Assembly (NCBI RefSeq): GCF_004959925.1
Contig: NZ_SPUW01000003.1
Location: 682,001 to 746,000 of the forward strand
Source of the DNA: Pseudooceanicola onchidii
GTDB taxonomy: Bacteria; Pseudomonadota; Alphaproteobacteria; Rhodobacterales; Rhodobacteraceae
Direction: 5' to 3'
DNA: 64,000 nt
Shown piece by piece: positions 43,352 through 52,198 of this stretch. The notes under the pieces are model-generated. The model saw only the letters and a list, made by a program, of their open reading frames with translations. It did no database searches and was not told the DNA's origin. Every line of letters starts with the position of its first letter. Within the stretch, counting starts at the first letter, position 1. Position numbers and translations under genes: made by a program.

Positions 43352-44365
43352 TCAGCCGTCAAAATCAACCGACTGGATCAGTTGCAGCGCCTGCGGGCGC
43401 AGCTGTGCCAGGTCCATCAGGTTGGTGTCGTCTGCGGTGAATTCGCCCCAGTTCTTCACCAGGTCGATGGCTTCGGTGCCCGGTGCGATCGGGTATTCGT
43501 AGTTCGCGGCGGCGTAGATCTCCTGCGCCTTGGGCGAGACAAGGAATTCCATCAGCTTGAGGGCGTTGTCGCGATTCGGGGCGGATTTGGTCATCGCCAC
43601 GCCCGAGATGTTGACGTGCGCGCCACCGTTTTCGAAGGTCGGGAAGACGATGCGGACGCTGTCGGCCCAGGCCTTCTGTTCCTCGTCTTCCAGCATCTTG
43701 CCCATGTAGTAGGTGTTGCCGACCGAGATGTCGCATTCGCCGGCCCAGATCGCCTTGACCTGCGCGCGGTCGTTGCCCTGCGGCTTGCGGGCGAGGTTCG
43801 CCTTCACGCCTTCCAGCCAGGTCTTCGCGGCCTCTTCACCGTGGTGGTGGATCATCGCCGCGACCAGCGCGACGTTATAGGCGTTGGTGCCCGAGCGGAT
43901 GCAGATCCGGTCCTTCCACTTGGGGTCGGCCAGGTCTTCGTAGGTGGTGACTTCGCCGTCAGCGACACGGTCTTTGGAGGCATAGACGATCCGGGCGCGG
44001 GTCGTCAGGCCCCACCACTGGCCCTCGGGGTCGTGGTAGGCGGCGGGCACGTTGGCGGTCAGCACGTCCGAGGTGACCGGCTGGGTCAGCCCGGCTTCGA
44101 CCACGGCCGAGAGGCGCGAGATGTCGACGGTGAAGACCAGGTCGGCGGGCGACCGGTCGCCTTCGGCCTGCAGGCGTTCGACCATGCCCTTTTCAAGGTG
44201 CGCGACGTTGACCTTGATGCCGGTCTCTTCGGTGAAGGCGTCGGTCAGCGGGGCCAGCAGTTCGGGCTGGCGATAGGAATAGAGGTTCACTTCCTGCGCC
44301 ATGGCGGGCAGGGCGGTCAGGGCAGCGGTGGCTGCGAAGACGGAATTGCGCAACGAAAAGGTCAT
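43352..44365 (-). CDS. Fe(3+) ABC transporter periplasmic binding protein, FbpA/FutA-like
   Basis: A 337-aa protein with a signal peptide (MTFSLRNSVFAATAALTALPAMAQ) and a type-II binding fold starting VNLYSYRQPELLAPLTDAF. Tyr residues of the FutA/FbpA iron site appear in LYSYRQ and in VGNTYYMGK. GVAMTKSAPN and the C-terminal helices match ferric-iron binding proteins. It has its own promoter and terminator and no permease or ATPase gene beside it, so its transporter must be elsewhere. Confidence 0.9.
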   Translation of the reverse strand: MTFSLRNSVFAATAALTALPAMAQEVNLYSYRQPELLAPLTDAFTEETGIKVNVAHLEKGMVERLQAEGDRSPADLVFTVDISRLSAVVEAGLTQPVTSDVLTANVPAAYHDPEGQWWGLTTRARIVYASKDRVADGEVTTYEDLADPKWKDRICIRSGTNAYNVALVAAMIHHHGEEAAKTWLEGVKANLARKPQGNDRAQVKAIWAGECDISVGNTYYMGKMLEDEEQKAWADSVRIVFPTFENGGAHVNISGVAMTKSAPNRDNALKLMEFLVSPKAQEIYAAANYEYPIAPGTEAIDLVKNWGEFTADDTNLMDLAQLRPQALQLIQSVDFDG

Positions 44366-44397
44366 GGAGGTCTCCTCAGGGTTGACACTTTGCGGCG

Positions 44398-44426
44398 CTT
44401 AAAGCTGACGGTTTTTGTCGGGTCAA
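44398..44426 (-). promoter_or_regulatory. promoter of the iron-binding-protein gene
   Basis: On the minus strand TTGACC (44421-44426) and TTTAAG (44398-44403) are 17 nt apart and 33 nt before the ATG. I see no clear Fur- or Irr-type palindrome in the 77-nt gap to mazG. Confidence 0.5.
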
Positions 44427-44442
44427 TACCTGATTTCTTTGC

Positions 44443-45267
44443 TCAAGAACCTGTGCGGGCTTTTTCCGTAGCCTTGGCTTCGTTCCACAGCGCGTCCATC
44501 TCATCCAGCGTGCTGTCGGCGGGTGACTTGCCGCGCGCTGCCAGCCCGGCCTCGATCGCGGCGAAGCGGCGGGTGAACTTCGCATTGGCGCGGCGCAGGG
44601 CGGCTTCGGGATCGACCTTCATGTGGCGGGCGAGGTTGGCCATGACGAACAGCAGATCCCCCATCTCGTCCTCGATCTCGTCAAGGCCCAGGGTGTCGCG
44701 CGCTTCGACCAGTTCGGCGGCTTCCTCCTGGATCTTCGCCAGCACCTCGTTGGTCGAAGGCCAGTCGAACCCGACCCGGGCGGCCCGCTTTTGCAGCTTC
44801 AGGGCGCGCAGCAGGGCCGGCAGGCCTACCGCCACGTCATCCAGAACACCCTGTGCGCCCTTGGCGGCCCGTTCGGCGGCCTTCACCGTTTCCCAGTCGA
44901 CGGTCTGCTGATCGGCGGACTTGTCGCGGCTTTCGTCGCCGAAGACATGCGGATGCCGGTCGATCATCTTGCGGCTGATTTCGGCGACCACGTCCTGGAA
45001 TGTGAAAAGCCCTTGGTCTTCCGCCATTTGCGCGTGGAAGACGGCCTGGAACAGCAGGTCCCCCAGCTCTCCCTTCAGCTCCTGCGGGGATCCGCGTTCG
45101 ATGGCATCGGCGACCTCGTAGGCCTCTTCGATGGTGTAGGGGGCGATGGTGGCGAAGGTCTGTTCGATGTCCCAGGGGCAGCCGGTGTCGGGATCGCGCA
45201 GGCGGCGCATGATGGTCAGCAGCTGCTCCATGCCCTCGGGCAGGTCATGAATGGGGTCGCGGGGCAT
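44443..45267 (-). CDS. mazG: nucleoside triphosphate pyrophosphohydrolase MazG
   Basis: A 274-aa tandem MazG protein hydrolysing NTPs to NMP and PPi. The first domain shows TGCPWDIEQTFATIAPYTIEEAYEV, then GELGDLLFQAVFHA; the second shows EEAAELVEARD and DEMGDLLFVMANLARH. The EExxE-12-28-ExxD metal sites are visible in both. Length fits E. coli MazG (263). Start at 45267 with GAGAGAGG upstream. It is divergent from the M20 amidohydrolase gene. Confidence 0.96.
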   Translation of the reverse strand: MPRDPIHDLPEGMEQLLTIMRRLRDPDTGCPWDIEQTFATIAPYTIEEAYEVADAIERGSPQELKGELGDLLFQAVFHAQMAEDQGLFTFQDVVAEISRKMIDRHPHVFGDESRDKSADQQTVDWETVKAAERAAKGAQGVLDDVAVGLPALLRALKLQKRAARVGFDWPSTNEVLAKIQEEAAELVEARDTLGLDEIEDEMGDLLFVMANLARHMKVDPEAALRRANAKFTRRFAAIEAGLAARGKSPADSTLDEMDALWNEAKATEKARTGS

Positions 45268-45330
45268 TGCGGCCTCTCTCTCTTTCGGATTTGGTGCCAA
45301 GGTGACGAGCAAGACCCAAGGAGTCCAGAG

Positions 45331-46494
45331 ATGGCGGTGATCAATTCAATTGCAGGCTTCGCCGAGGACATGACGGCCTGGCGGAGGCATCTGCACCAGC
45401 ACCCCGAACTGGGCTTCGACTGCGTGGAAACCGCCGGGTTCGTTGCGCAAAAACTGCGCGACTTCGGCGTGGACGAGATCCACGAAGGCATCGCGAAGAC
45501 AGGGCTTGTGGCCCTGATCCACGGGCGCGGCAAAGGCGGCGTGATCGGGCTGCGCGCCGATATGGACGCCCTGCCGATCATCGAGGAAACGGGGGCCGAG
45601 CATGCCTCGACCGTCCAAGGCAAGATGCATGCCTGCGGCCACGACGGGCACACCACCATGTTGCTGGGCGCCGCGCGCCACCTGGCCGAGACGCGGAATT
45701 TCGCGGGCACGGTCGCGCTGATCTTCCAGCCCGCCGAGGAAGAAGGCGGCGGCGGCGGTGTCATGGTCGACGAAGGGATCATGGACCGCTTCGGCATCGA
45801 TCAGGTCTATGCCATCCACAATGCGCCGGGCTTTCCCGTCGGCACCTTCGTTACGGGGCCGGGGCCCGTGCTGGCGGCGGTCGACACCTTCCATATCGAC
45901 GTGAAGGGCATCGGTGGCCATGCCGCCAACCCGCACGAAACCAGCGATCCGATCCCCTGCGCCGTGTCGATCGTGCAGGCGATCCAGACCATCGTGTCGC
46001 GCAACCACTATGCGCAGGACGACCTTGTGGTTTCGGTCACGCAGATCCACGCCGGGTCGGCGGAAAACATCGTGCCGGACAAGGTCTATATCAACGGCAC
46101 GGTACGGACCTTCGATCCGAAGGTGCAGGACATGGTCAATCGTCGGATGGAGGAGATCGTGGCGGGGCAGGCGGCGTCCTTCGGGATCAAGGCCGTGCTG
46201 CGCTATGACCGCCACTATCCCGCCACCGTCAACGATGTCGCCAAGTCCGAATTCGCGGCCGAGGTCGCGCGGGGCGTGTCGGGGCAGGTGGTCTATCGCG
46301 AAGGACGCGAGATGGGGGCCGAGGATTTTTCCTACATGCTGCAGGCGCGGCCGGGGGCGTTCATCTTTCTTGGCGCGGGCGAGGACGGCGCCGGACTGCA
46401 TCAGCCCGATTACGATTTCAACGACGACATCGCGCCGATCGGCGCATCCTATTTCGTGCGGCTGGTGGAAACCGCGCAACCGGTGGAGGGCTGA
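45331..46494 (+). CDS. M20D amidohydrolase, hippurate hydrolase/aminoacylase-like
   Basis: A 387-aa metal-dependent amidohydrolase. RRHLHQHPELGF lies near residue 18, GLRADMDALPI at 73, the metal-binding ACGHDGHTTM at 101-110, FQPAEEEGGGG near 135, GIGGHAANPHETSDPI near 190 and GAEDFSYML near 330. The group removes N-acyl groups from amino acids or small amides. AAGGAG precedes the ATG at 45331. It ends 2 nt before speB, so the pair is one operon, possibly for acylated polyamine precursors or guanidino compounds (inference). Confidence 0.9.
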   Translation: MAVINSIAGFAEDMTAWRRHLHQHPELGFDCVETAGFVAQKLRDFGVDEIHEGIAKTGLVALIHGRGKGGVIGLRADMDALPIIEETGAEHASTVQGKMHACGHDGHTTMLLGAARHLAETRNFAGTVALIFQPAEEEGGGGGVMVDEGIMDRFGIDQVYAIHNAPGFPVGTFVTGPGPVLAAVDTFHIDVKGIGGHAANPHETSDPIPCAVSIVQAIQTIVSRNHYAQDDLVVSVTQIHAGSAENIVPDKVYINGTVRTFDPKVQDMVNRRMEEIVAGQAASFGIKAVLRYDRHYPATVNDVAKSEFAAEVARGVSGQVVYREGREMGAEDFSYMLQARPGAFIFLGAGEDGAGLHQPDYDFNDDIAPIGASYFVRLVETAQPVEG

Positions 46495-46496
46495 AC

Positions 46497-47456
46497 ATGG
46501 CACTGGAAGACGCAAAGACCAAGATCGACGACGCCTTCACCCGGACCGATCCCCGGGGGCTGTCGTATGAAAACGCCTTTGCCGGGGCCACGTCCTTTCT
46601 GCGGCGCAAGTACACCAAGGATCTGACCGGGATCGACCTTGCGGTGACCGGCGTGCCCTTCGACCAGGCGGTGACCAACCGCACCGGCACCCGCTTTGGT
46701 CCGCGCGCGATCCGCGAGGCTTCGACCCTGCAGCCCTATGATCCGCCCTATGGCTGGGGGTTCGATCCGCTGAGCGATTTTGCCGTGGCGGATTACGGTG
46801 ATCTGGCCTTCGACTATGCCAAGGTCTGGGAATTTCCCGCCGCGGTCGAGGCGCATATCGCGGGCATGCTGGCGCAGGACGTGGGCACGCTGGTGCTGGG
46901 GGGCGATCACTTTATCACTCTGCCGATCCTGAAGGCGCATGTGGCGAAGCACGGGCCGCTGGCGCTGATCCAGTTCGATGCGCATTCGGACACCTGGGCC
47001 GACGACGACATGGAAAGGATCGACCACGGAACCTTTGTCTACAAGGCCGCAAAGCTTGGGCTGATCGACGTGGACCGATCGGTCCAGATCGGCATCCGCA
47101 CCACCTGTGACGATCATTGCGGCATCCACGTCATCGACGCGGCCGAGGTGCACCGGACCGGACCCGAGGCCGTGGCGGAGAAGGTGAAGACAATCGTCGG
47201 GGACGCCAAGGCCTACCTGACCTTCGACATCGACTGTCTTGATCCGGCCTATGCGCCCGGCACCGGCACGCCGGTCTGGGGCGGCCTGTCCTCGGCGCAG
47301 GCGGCGGCGATCCTGCGCGGGATCGCGGGGGTCAACCTCACGGGGGGTGACGTGGTCGAGGTTTCGCCTCCGTTCGATCATGGCGCGATTACGGCCGTCG
47401 CGGGCGCGCATGTCGCGACCGAGATCCTGTGCCTCTGGGCCTGGACCCGGCGCTGA
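46497..47456 (+). CDS. speB: agmatinase / ureohydrolase family
   Basis: A 319-aa binuclear manganese ureohydrolase. Metal ligands are visible in GGDHFITLP (residues 135-143), DAHSD (161-165) and TFDIDCLDP (about 242-250), followed by PGTGTPVWGGL, the agmatinase-type loop. It would split agmatine to putrescine and urea; guanidinobutyrase or a related activity cannot be excluded from sequence. The close link to the M20 gene is notable. Confidence 0.9.
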   Translation: MALEDAKTKIDDAFTRTDPRGLSYENAFAGATSFLRRKYTKDLTGIDLAVTGVPFDQAVTNRTGTRFGPRAIREASTLQPYDPPYGWGFDPLSDFAVADYGDLAFDYAKVWEFPAAVEAHIAGMLAQDVGTLVLGGDHFITLPILKAHVAKHGPLALIQFDAHSDTWADDDMERIDHGTFVYKAAKLGLIDVDRSVQIGIRTTCDDHCGIHVIDAAEVHRTGPEAVAEKVKTIVGDAKAYLTFDIDCLDPAYAPGTGTPVWGGLSSAQAAAILRGIAGVNLTGGDVVEVSPPFDHGAITAVAGAHVATEILCLWAWTRR

Positions 47457-47467
47457 GCCATGAAAAA

Positions 47468-47492
47468 GGGCGGGCCCTGTGGCCCGCCCTTA
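47468..47492. terminator. bidirectional terminator between speB and the MHYT gene
   Basis: GGGCGGGCC (47468-47476), loop CTGT, GGCCCGCCC (47481-47489). The minus strand has a TTTTT run after the stem (complement of 47463-47467), which serves the MHYT gene; the plus strand has only TT and an AT-rich tail. Confidence 0.8.
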
Positions 47493-47513
47493 TGCATCGG
47501 GGAATGGTGGTGC

Positions 47514-48245
47514 TCAGGCCATCAGGCTTTGCTGCGCCAGGTGGCGGCGGTGGTTGAACGTCGCCACGACCGAGGCCGACAGCACGCCAAGCGACACGAC
47601 GGCCACCATGATCGACAGGAACGACCCGCCGATGCCCGGTTCGGTGCCGTTCAGACGTTCAAGCGACACGGCGGCCATGGCCACGAAATGAAGGCTGCAG
47701 ACGCCGCCGACGAAACCCAGCACGCGCTGCAGGTTGCGGGTCGGGTCCGTTGGGTCCTGCATCAGGGCCACGACAAAGCCCAGCACGCCCGCGATGATGC
47801 CCAGCAGCAGCACGAAGGGATTGTAGGTCGCCAGGCAGTTCTCGATCGCGGACATGCCGGTCAGGTGCATGGCCGCCACGCCAAAGCCCGCGATGACGCC
47901 AAGGCCCAGGCGGATCTTGGTGTCGCTGAAGAAGACGCTGCCCGCCACCGGAAGGCCGACGGCGAGAATGCCGACGAGGATCGAGATCCCGGTCAGCTGG
48001 AAGTCATAGGTCAGCGCGGCATCGGGGCGGTAGCCGATCATCGCGACGAAATGGGTGGTCCAGACGCCCACGCCCGATACGACCGCAACCCAGAAGGCCG
48101 CGTACCGGCGTTGCGCGGCGGTCGCGCGCTGAAGGTTGCGGGTCAGAAGAGCAAGGGTCACGGCGGTCAGAAGACACACGGCCCCGGCGGCTGCGATGAA
48201 GTTCACCTTGGTTTCAAGGATCCCCTGCAGAAGAAGTCCGATCAT
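47514..48245 (-). CDS. stand-alone MHYT-domain membrane sensor protein
   Basis: A 243-aa protein with about seven hydrophobic helices. Three MHYT-type motifs are visible at helix ends: TTHFVAMIGY, AAMHLTGMSA and SLHFVAMAAV, whose Met and His residues are thought to bind copper or sense CO, NO or O2. No GGDEF, EAL, kinase or HTH part follows, so any output must come from a partner. Start at 48245 (AGG nine bases before); the in-frame N-terminal extension has no site. Confidence 0.85.
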   Translation of the reverse strand: MIGLLLQGILETKVNFIAAAGAVCLLTAVTLALLTRNLQRATAAQRRYAAFWVAVVSGVGVWTTHFVAMIGYRPDAALTYDFQLTGISILVGILAVGLPVAGSVFFSDTKIRLGLGVIAGFGVAAMHLTGMSAIENCLATYNPFVLLLGIIAGVLGFVVALMQDPTDPTRNLQRVLGFVGGVCSLHFVAMAAVSLERLNGTEPGIGGSFLSIMVAVVSLGVLSASVVATFNHRRHLAQQSLMA

Positions 48246-48365
48246 TTGAAGTTGCCTGCATTCTTTATAGGTATGTTTTGCTGACCCTAATATCCAACAT
48301 AACAGGTCCTTGGAATGCATGTTTCCGAGAGGTCGGCGTTGCACGTTTGGTGTGACCTTACGTGA

Positions 48366-48383
48366 ACGTCAGCGTCCTGACGT
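48366..48383. promoter_or_regulatory. inverted repeat between the MHYT gene and yajC
   Basis: ACGTCAG-CGTC-CTGACGT is a perfect 7-bp inverted repeat in the 283-nt divergent region. A possible yajC promoter, TTGCAA at 48454-48459 and ATAGGT at 48476-48481 (16 nt spacing), lies downstream; AT-rich TATAAAG on the minus strand near 48264 could be the -10 of the MHYT gene. Its role is unknown. Confidence 0.4.
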
Positions 48384-48528
48384 GACGCCCAAGCGCGCCA
48401 GTTGCGGGCCTTATGACAAGGGATAGGTCGGTGCGGCGCGCGGCCACATGGTCTTGCAATCCCCCCGGCGCGCTCATAGGTTCCGCCAAACTCAGCGGGA
48501 CGCCCGCCATACAAGAAGGAATCCCCCC

Positions 48529-48819
48529 ATGGAAGGTGGCGCAATCGCCCAGTTTCTCCCCCTCATCCTGATCTTCGCGATCATGTATTTCCTGTTGATC
48601 CGTCCGCAGCAGAAGAAGCTGAAGGACCACCAGAAGATGGTCAATGCCGTGCGCCGGGGTGACATGGTGGTGACGCAGGGCGGGATCATCGGCAAAGTGG
48701 TCAAGGTCCGCGAAGACGGTGAAGTCGAGGTCGAGATCGCCGATGGCGTCAAAATCCGGGTGATCAAGTCCACGCTTGCCGACGTGAAGTCCAAGACGGA
48801 ACCGGCCGAAGCCAGCTGA
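48529..48819 (+). CDS. yajC: preprotein translocase subunit YajC
   Basis: A 96-aa protein: one N-terminal transmembrane helix (FLPLILIFAIMYFLLIRPQQKK) and a cytoplasmic domain with VRRGDMVVTQGGIIGKVVKV. This is the YajC signature (IRPQQKK, GD.V.T.GGI.G.V). It associates with SecDF and YidC. AAGAAGGA precedes the ATG at 48529; secD follows after 25 nt. Confidence 0.97.
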   Translation: MEGGAIAQFLPLILIFAIMYFLLIRPQQKKLKDHQKMVNAVRRGDMVVTQGGIIGKVVKVREDGEVEVEIADGVKIRVIKSTLADVKSKTEPAEAS

Positions 48820-48844
48820 ACCAAGACCGCGAAGGGGCCGCGCG

Positions 48845-50476
48845 ATGCTGCAGATCGAGCTGTGGAAACGAATTCTCATCTGGGGTGCCGTCGTGCTTGG
48901 CCTATTGCTGGCCGCGCCGAACCTCTTTTATGGCAAGGTCGAACGGTACAATGACGCCGTCGCGGCCGGTCAGCCCGCCGAGGGCTGGTCGGACTACCTT
49001 CCGTCCGGGCTTGTGAACCTGGGCCTCGACCTGCGGGGCGGGGCGCATCTTCTGGCCGAAGTGAAGGTCGAAGAGGTCTATGCCACGCGGATGAAGGGCC
49101 TCTGGCCCGACGTGCGGACCCGCCTGCGTGATGCGCGCGACACCGTCGGCACCATCCGCCTGCAACAGGGGCCCGAAGACGAACTGCGGGTCAAGATCGG
49201 CAACGCCGACGCCATCGATGAAGCCGTCCGGATCGTGCGGGAAATCGCCAGGCCCGTGACCAGCCTGACCGGGGCCGGTCAGACCGATCTGGTGGTCAGC
49301 GCGCAAGGCGACGTGGTGATCGTCCAGCTGTCCGAGGCCGAGCGCCTGTCGACCGACGACCGCACCGTGCGCCAGTCGCTGGAAATCATCCGCCGCCGCA
49401 TCGACGAGGTCGGCACGCGCGAACCCACCATCCAGCGCCAGGGCGCGGACCGGATCCTGATCCAGGTGCCTGGCGTCGGATCGGCAGAAGAGCTCAAGGC
49501 CATCATCGGGACCACCGCGCAGCTGACCTTCCAGCCGGTGATCCGCCGCACCACCGACGATCAGACCGTGGCCCGCCCGGGCGAGGCCGTGCTGCCCGCC
49601 CTGGACGATGCAGGCCAGTTCTATGTCCTCGAGGACACGCCGGTCGTCACCGGCGAGGAACTGGTCGATGCCGAACCGTCCTTCGACCAGAACGGCCGCC
49701 CGGCGGTCAGCTTCCGGTTCAATCCCGGCGGCGCACGCAAGTTCGGCGACTATACCGCCAACAACATCGGCAACCCCTTCGCCATCGTGCTGGACAACGA
49801 GGTCATCTCGGCCCCCGTCATCCAAAGCCACATCGCGGGCGGCTCGGGCATCATCACCGGCAATTTCACGGTCGAGGAATCGACCAACCTGGCCGTGCTG
49901 CTGCGGGCCGGTGCGTTGCCTGCGGGCCTCGATTTCCTCGAGGAACGGACGATCGGGCCGGAACTGGGCGCGGACAGCATCCAGGCGGGCAAGATCGCCT
50001 GTATCGTGGCCGGGGCGGCGGTGCTGCTGTTCATGTTCGCCTCCTACGGGCTGTTCGGGCTTTTCGCCAATATCGCGCTGGTGCTGAACGTCGGCCTGAT
50101 CTTCGGGCTGCTCAGCCTGGTCGGGGCGACGCTGACCCTGCCGGGCATCGCGGGCATCGTGCTGACCATCGGTATGGCGGTCGACGCCAACGTGCTGGTC
50201 TTCGAACGCATCCGCGAAGAGCTGAAGACCGCCAAGGGTCCGGCGCGCGCGATCGAACTGGGCTATGAACGGGCGCTGTCGGCGATCGTCGATGCGAACA
50301 TCACCACGTTCATCATCGCGCTGATCCTGTTCGTGCTGGGCTCGGGTCCGGTGCGCGGGTTCTCGGTCACGCTTGGTATCGGGATCATCACGTCGGTCTT
50401 CACCGCGATCTGGGTGACCCGCCTGCTGATCGTGACATGGTTCGACCGGGCGCGGCCCAAGACAATCGAGGTTTGA
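48845..50476 (+). CDS. secD: protein translocase subunit SecD
   Basis: A 543-aa RND-family protein. One N-terminal helix (ILIWGAVVLGLLLAAPNLFY), a large periplasmic domain with LGLDLRGGAHLLAEV, and five C-terminal helices including TIGMAVDANVLVFERIREE with the proton-path Asp. SecDF uses the proton motive force to pull secreted proteins across the membrane. The stop is one base before the secF ATG. Confidence 0.98.
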   Translation: MLQIELWKRILIWGAVVLGLLLAAPNLFYGKVERYNDAVAAGQPAEGWSDYLPSGLVNLGLDLRGGAHLLAEVKVEEVYATRMKGLWPDVRTRLRDARDTVGTIRLQQGPEDELRVKIGNADAIDEAVRIVREIARPVTSLTGAGQTDLVVSAQGDVVIVQLSEAERLSTDDRTVRQSLEIIRRRIDEVGTREPTIQRQGADRILIQVPGVGSAEELKAIIGTTAQLTFQPVIRRTTDDQTVARPGEAVLPALDDAGQFYVLEDTPVVTGEELVDAEPSFDQNGRPAVSFRFNPGGARKFGDYTANNIGNPFAIVLDNEVISAPVIQSHIAGGSGIITGNFTVEESTNLAVLLRAGALPAGLDFLEERTIGPELGADSIQAGKIACIVAGAAVLLFMFASYGLFGLFANIALVLNVGLIFGLLSLVGATLTLPGIAGIVLTIGMAVDANVLVFERIREELKTAKGPARAIELGYERALSAIVDANITTFIIALILFVLGSGPVRGFSVTLGIGIITSVFTAIWVTRLLIVTWFDRARPKTIEV

Positions 50477-50477
50477 G

Positions 50478-51446
50478 ATGCGGCTGAAACTGGTTCCCCA
50501 GGACACCAACTGGGATTTCTTCAAGTACCGCTACGCAACCTTCGGGTTCTCGGTCTTCCTGATGATCGCATCCCTGGCGATCTGGCTGACGGTCGGGCTG
50601 AACTTCGGCATCGACTTCCGGGGCGGCACCACGATCCGGACCCAGTCCGAATCCTCGGTCGATGTCGGCGCCTATCGGGATGCGATCGCACCGTTGCAAC
50701 TGGGCGATGTGTCGATCTCCGAAGTGTTCGACCCCTCGTTCGACAGCAACCATCACGTGGCGATGATCCGCATCCAGGCTCAGGACGGTGAGGAAAGCGC
50801 CTCGGGCGACACCATCGCCAAGGTCGAGGCCGCGCTGCAATCGATCGACGACACGATCCGTTTCACGCAGGTCGAATCCGTCGGCCCCAAGGTCTCGGGA
50901 GAGCTGATCACCACCGCCGTGCTGGCCGTGGCGGCCGCGCTGGCGGCGATCCTCTTCTACATCTGGCTGCGGTTCGAATGGCAGTTCTCGGTCGGGGCGG
51001 TCGTGGCGCTTTTCCACGACGTGCTGGTCACGATCGGTATCTTCTCCCTGCTGCAGATCCGGTTCGACCTGGCGACCATCGCGGCGCTGCTGACCATCAT
51101 CGGTTATTCGATCAACGACACCGTGGTGATCTTTGACCGACTTCGCGAAAACCTGCGCAAGTACAAGACCATGCCGCTGCAGGACGTGATGAACCTTTCG
51201 GTCAACGAAACCCTCAGCCGGACCCTCATGACCTCGGGCACCACGCTGATCGCGCTGATCGCACTGCTGGTGCTGGGCGGCGACGTGATCCGGGGCTTCG
51301 TCTTCGCGATCACCTGGGGCGTCGTGATCGGCACCTATTCCTCGGTCTATGTCGCGAAGAACATCGTGCTGTGGATGGGCGTCAAGCGTGACTGGTCCAA
51401 GCCCACGGATACGACCGGCAACCAGTTTGCCAATATCGATGCCTGA
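50478..51446 (+). CDS. secF: protein translocase subunit SecF
   Basis: A 322-aa partner of SecD. It has the first helix FSVFLMIASLAIWLTVGLNF, the periplasmic IDFRGGTTI segment, and a C-terminal helix bundle with IIGYSINDTVVIFDRLRENL, whose Asp residues form the proton path. The last 8 nt overlap the start of the TauE-type gene, so translation of the next gene is likely coupled. Confidence 0.98.
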   Translation: MRLKLVPQDTNWDFFKYRYATFGFSVFLMIASLAIWLTVGLNFGIDFRGGTTIRTQSESSVDVGAYRDAIAPLQLGDVSISEVFDPSFDSNHHVAMIRIQAQDGEESASGDTIAKVEAALQSIDDTIRFTQVESVGPKVSGELITTAVLAVAAALAAILFYIWLRFEWQFSVGAVVALFHDVLVTIGIFSLLQIRFDLATIAALLTIIGYSINDTVVIFDRLRENLRKYKTMPLQDVMNLSVNETLSRTLMTSGTTLIALIALLVLGGDVIRGFVFAITWGVVIGTYSSVYVAKNIVLWMGVKRDWSKPTDTTGNQFANIDA

Positions 51447-52191
51447 CTGGCTGCCCGAGGGGGTCTCCTCCTTCGGGCTGATCGTCCTTCTGGTGACCGT
51501 CTTCGTGGCCGGCGTGGTCTATGGCTTCGCAGGCTTCGGGGCGGCGCTGATCTTCCTGCCGGTCGCGGCGCGGGTCGTCCCGCTTGAGGTCGCGATTGCC
51601 GCCTTCAACCTGTCTGCCGTCGCCTCGCTTGTCACGGTTGTCCCCAAGGCCTGGAAGCAGGTCGACCGACGGGCCGTCTGGGTACAGATCCTCTGCGCCT
51701 GCCTGTCGGCCTCGGCTGGGATCTTCGTCTTGCGGACGGTCGACGTGACCTGGCTGAAATGGGCGATGGTACTGCTGATTGCCGCGACGCTGATCGCGCT
51801 GATCGCGGGCTGGCGGCTGAAAGCCGAACCGACCCTGCGCATGCGCGGCTACGTCGGCCTGCTGGCGGGGTTCTTCGGTGGCGCGGTCGGTCTGCTGGGC
51901 CCGGCGGTGGTGATCTTCCAACTGGCCGGGACCGAAAGCGCCGCGCGCAGCCGGGCCACGACCCTGGTCTTCCTGACCGTCAGCTCGGTCCTGATCCTGC
52001 CGTTGATGGCGGCGCAGGGGCTGATCACATGGGCGGTTGTGCCCCTTGGCCTTGCCATGCTGGTGCCCTACGGTCTGGGCACGCAGGTTGGCCACTGGCT
52101 GTTCCGGCCCCAATTCGAAGGGCTCTACCGTGGCGCGGCCTATGCGTTGATTGCCCTGGCGGTCCTTCTCGGGCTGCCGCTCGACACCTGA
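51439..52191 (+). CDS. TauE/SafE-family sulfite exporter-like membrane protein
   Basis: A 250-aa protein with about eight helices. AGVVYGFAGFGAALIFLPVAA and LAGFFGGAVGLLGPAVVIFQ are the two TauE/SafE repeats. Family members move small organosulfur or sulfite anions; substrate not evident. The ATG at 51439 overlaps secF by 8 nt; an in-frame reading inside secF is rejected. Confidence 0.88.
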   Translation: MPDWLPEGVSSFGLIVLLVTVFVAGVVYGFAGFGAALIFLPVAARVVPLEVAIAAFNLSAVASLVTVVPKAWKQVDRRAVWVQILCACLSASAGIFVLRTVDVTWLKWAMVLLIAATLIALIAGWRLKAEPTLRMRGYVGLLAGFFGGAVGLLGPAVVIFQLAGTESAARSRATTLVFLTVSSVLILPLMAAQGLITWAVVPLGLAMLVPYGLGTQVGHWLFRPQFEGLYRGAAYALIALAVLLGLPLDT

Positions 52192-52198
52192 GGTACCC

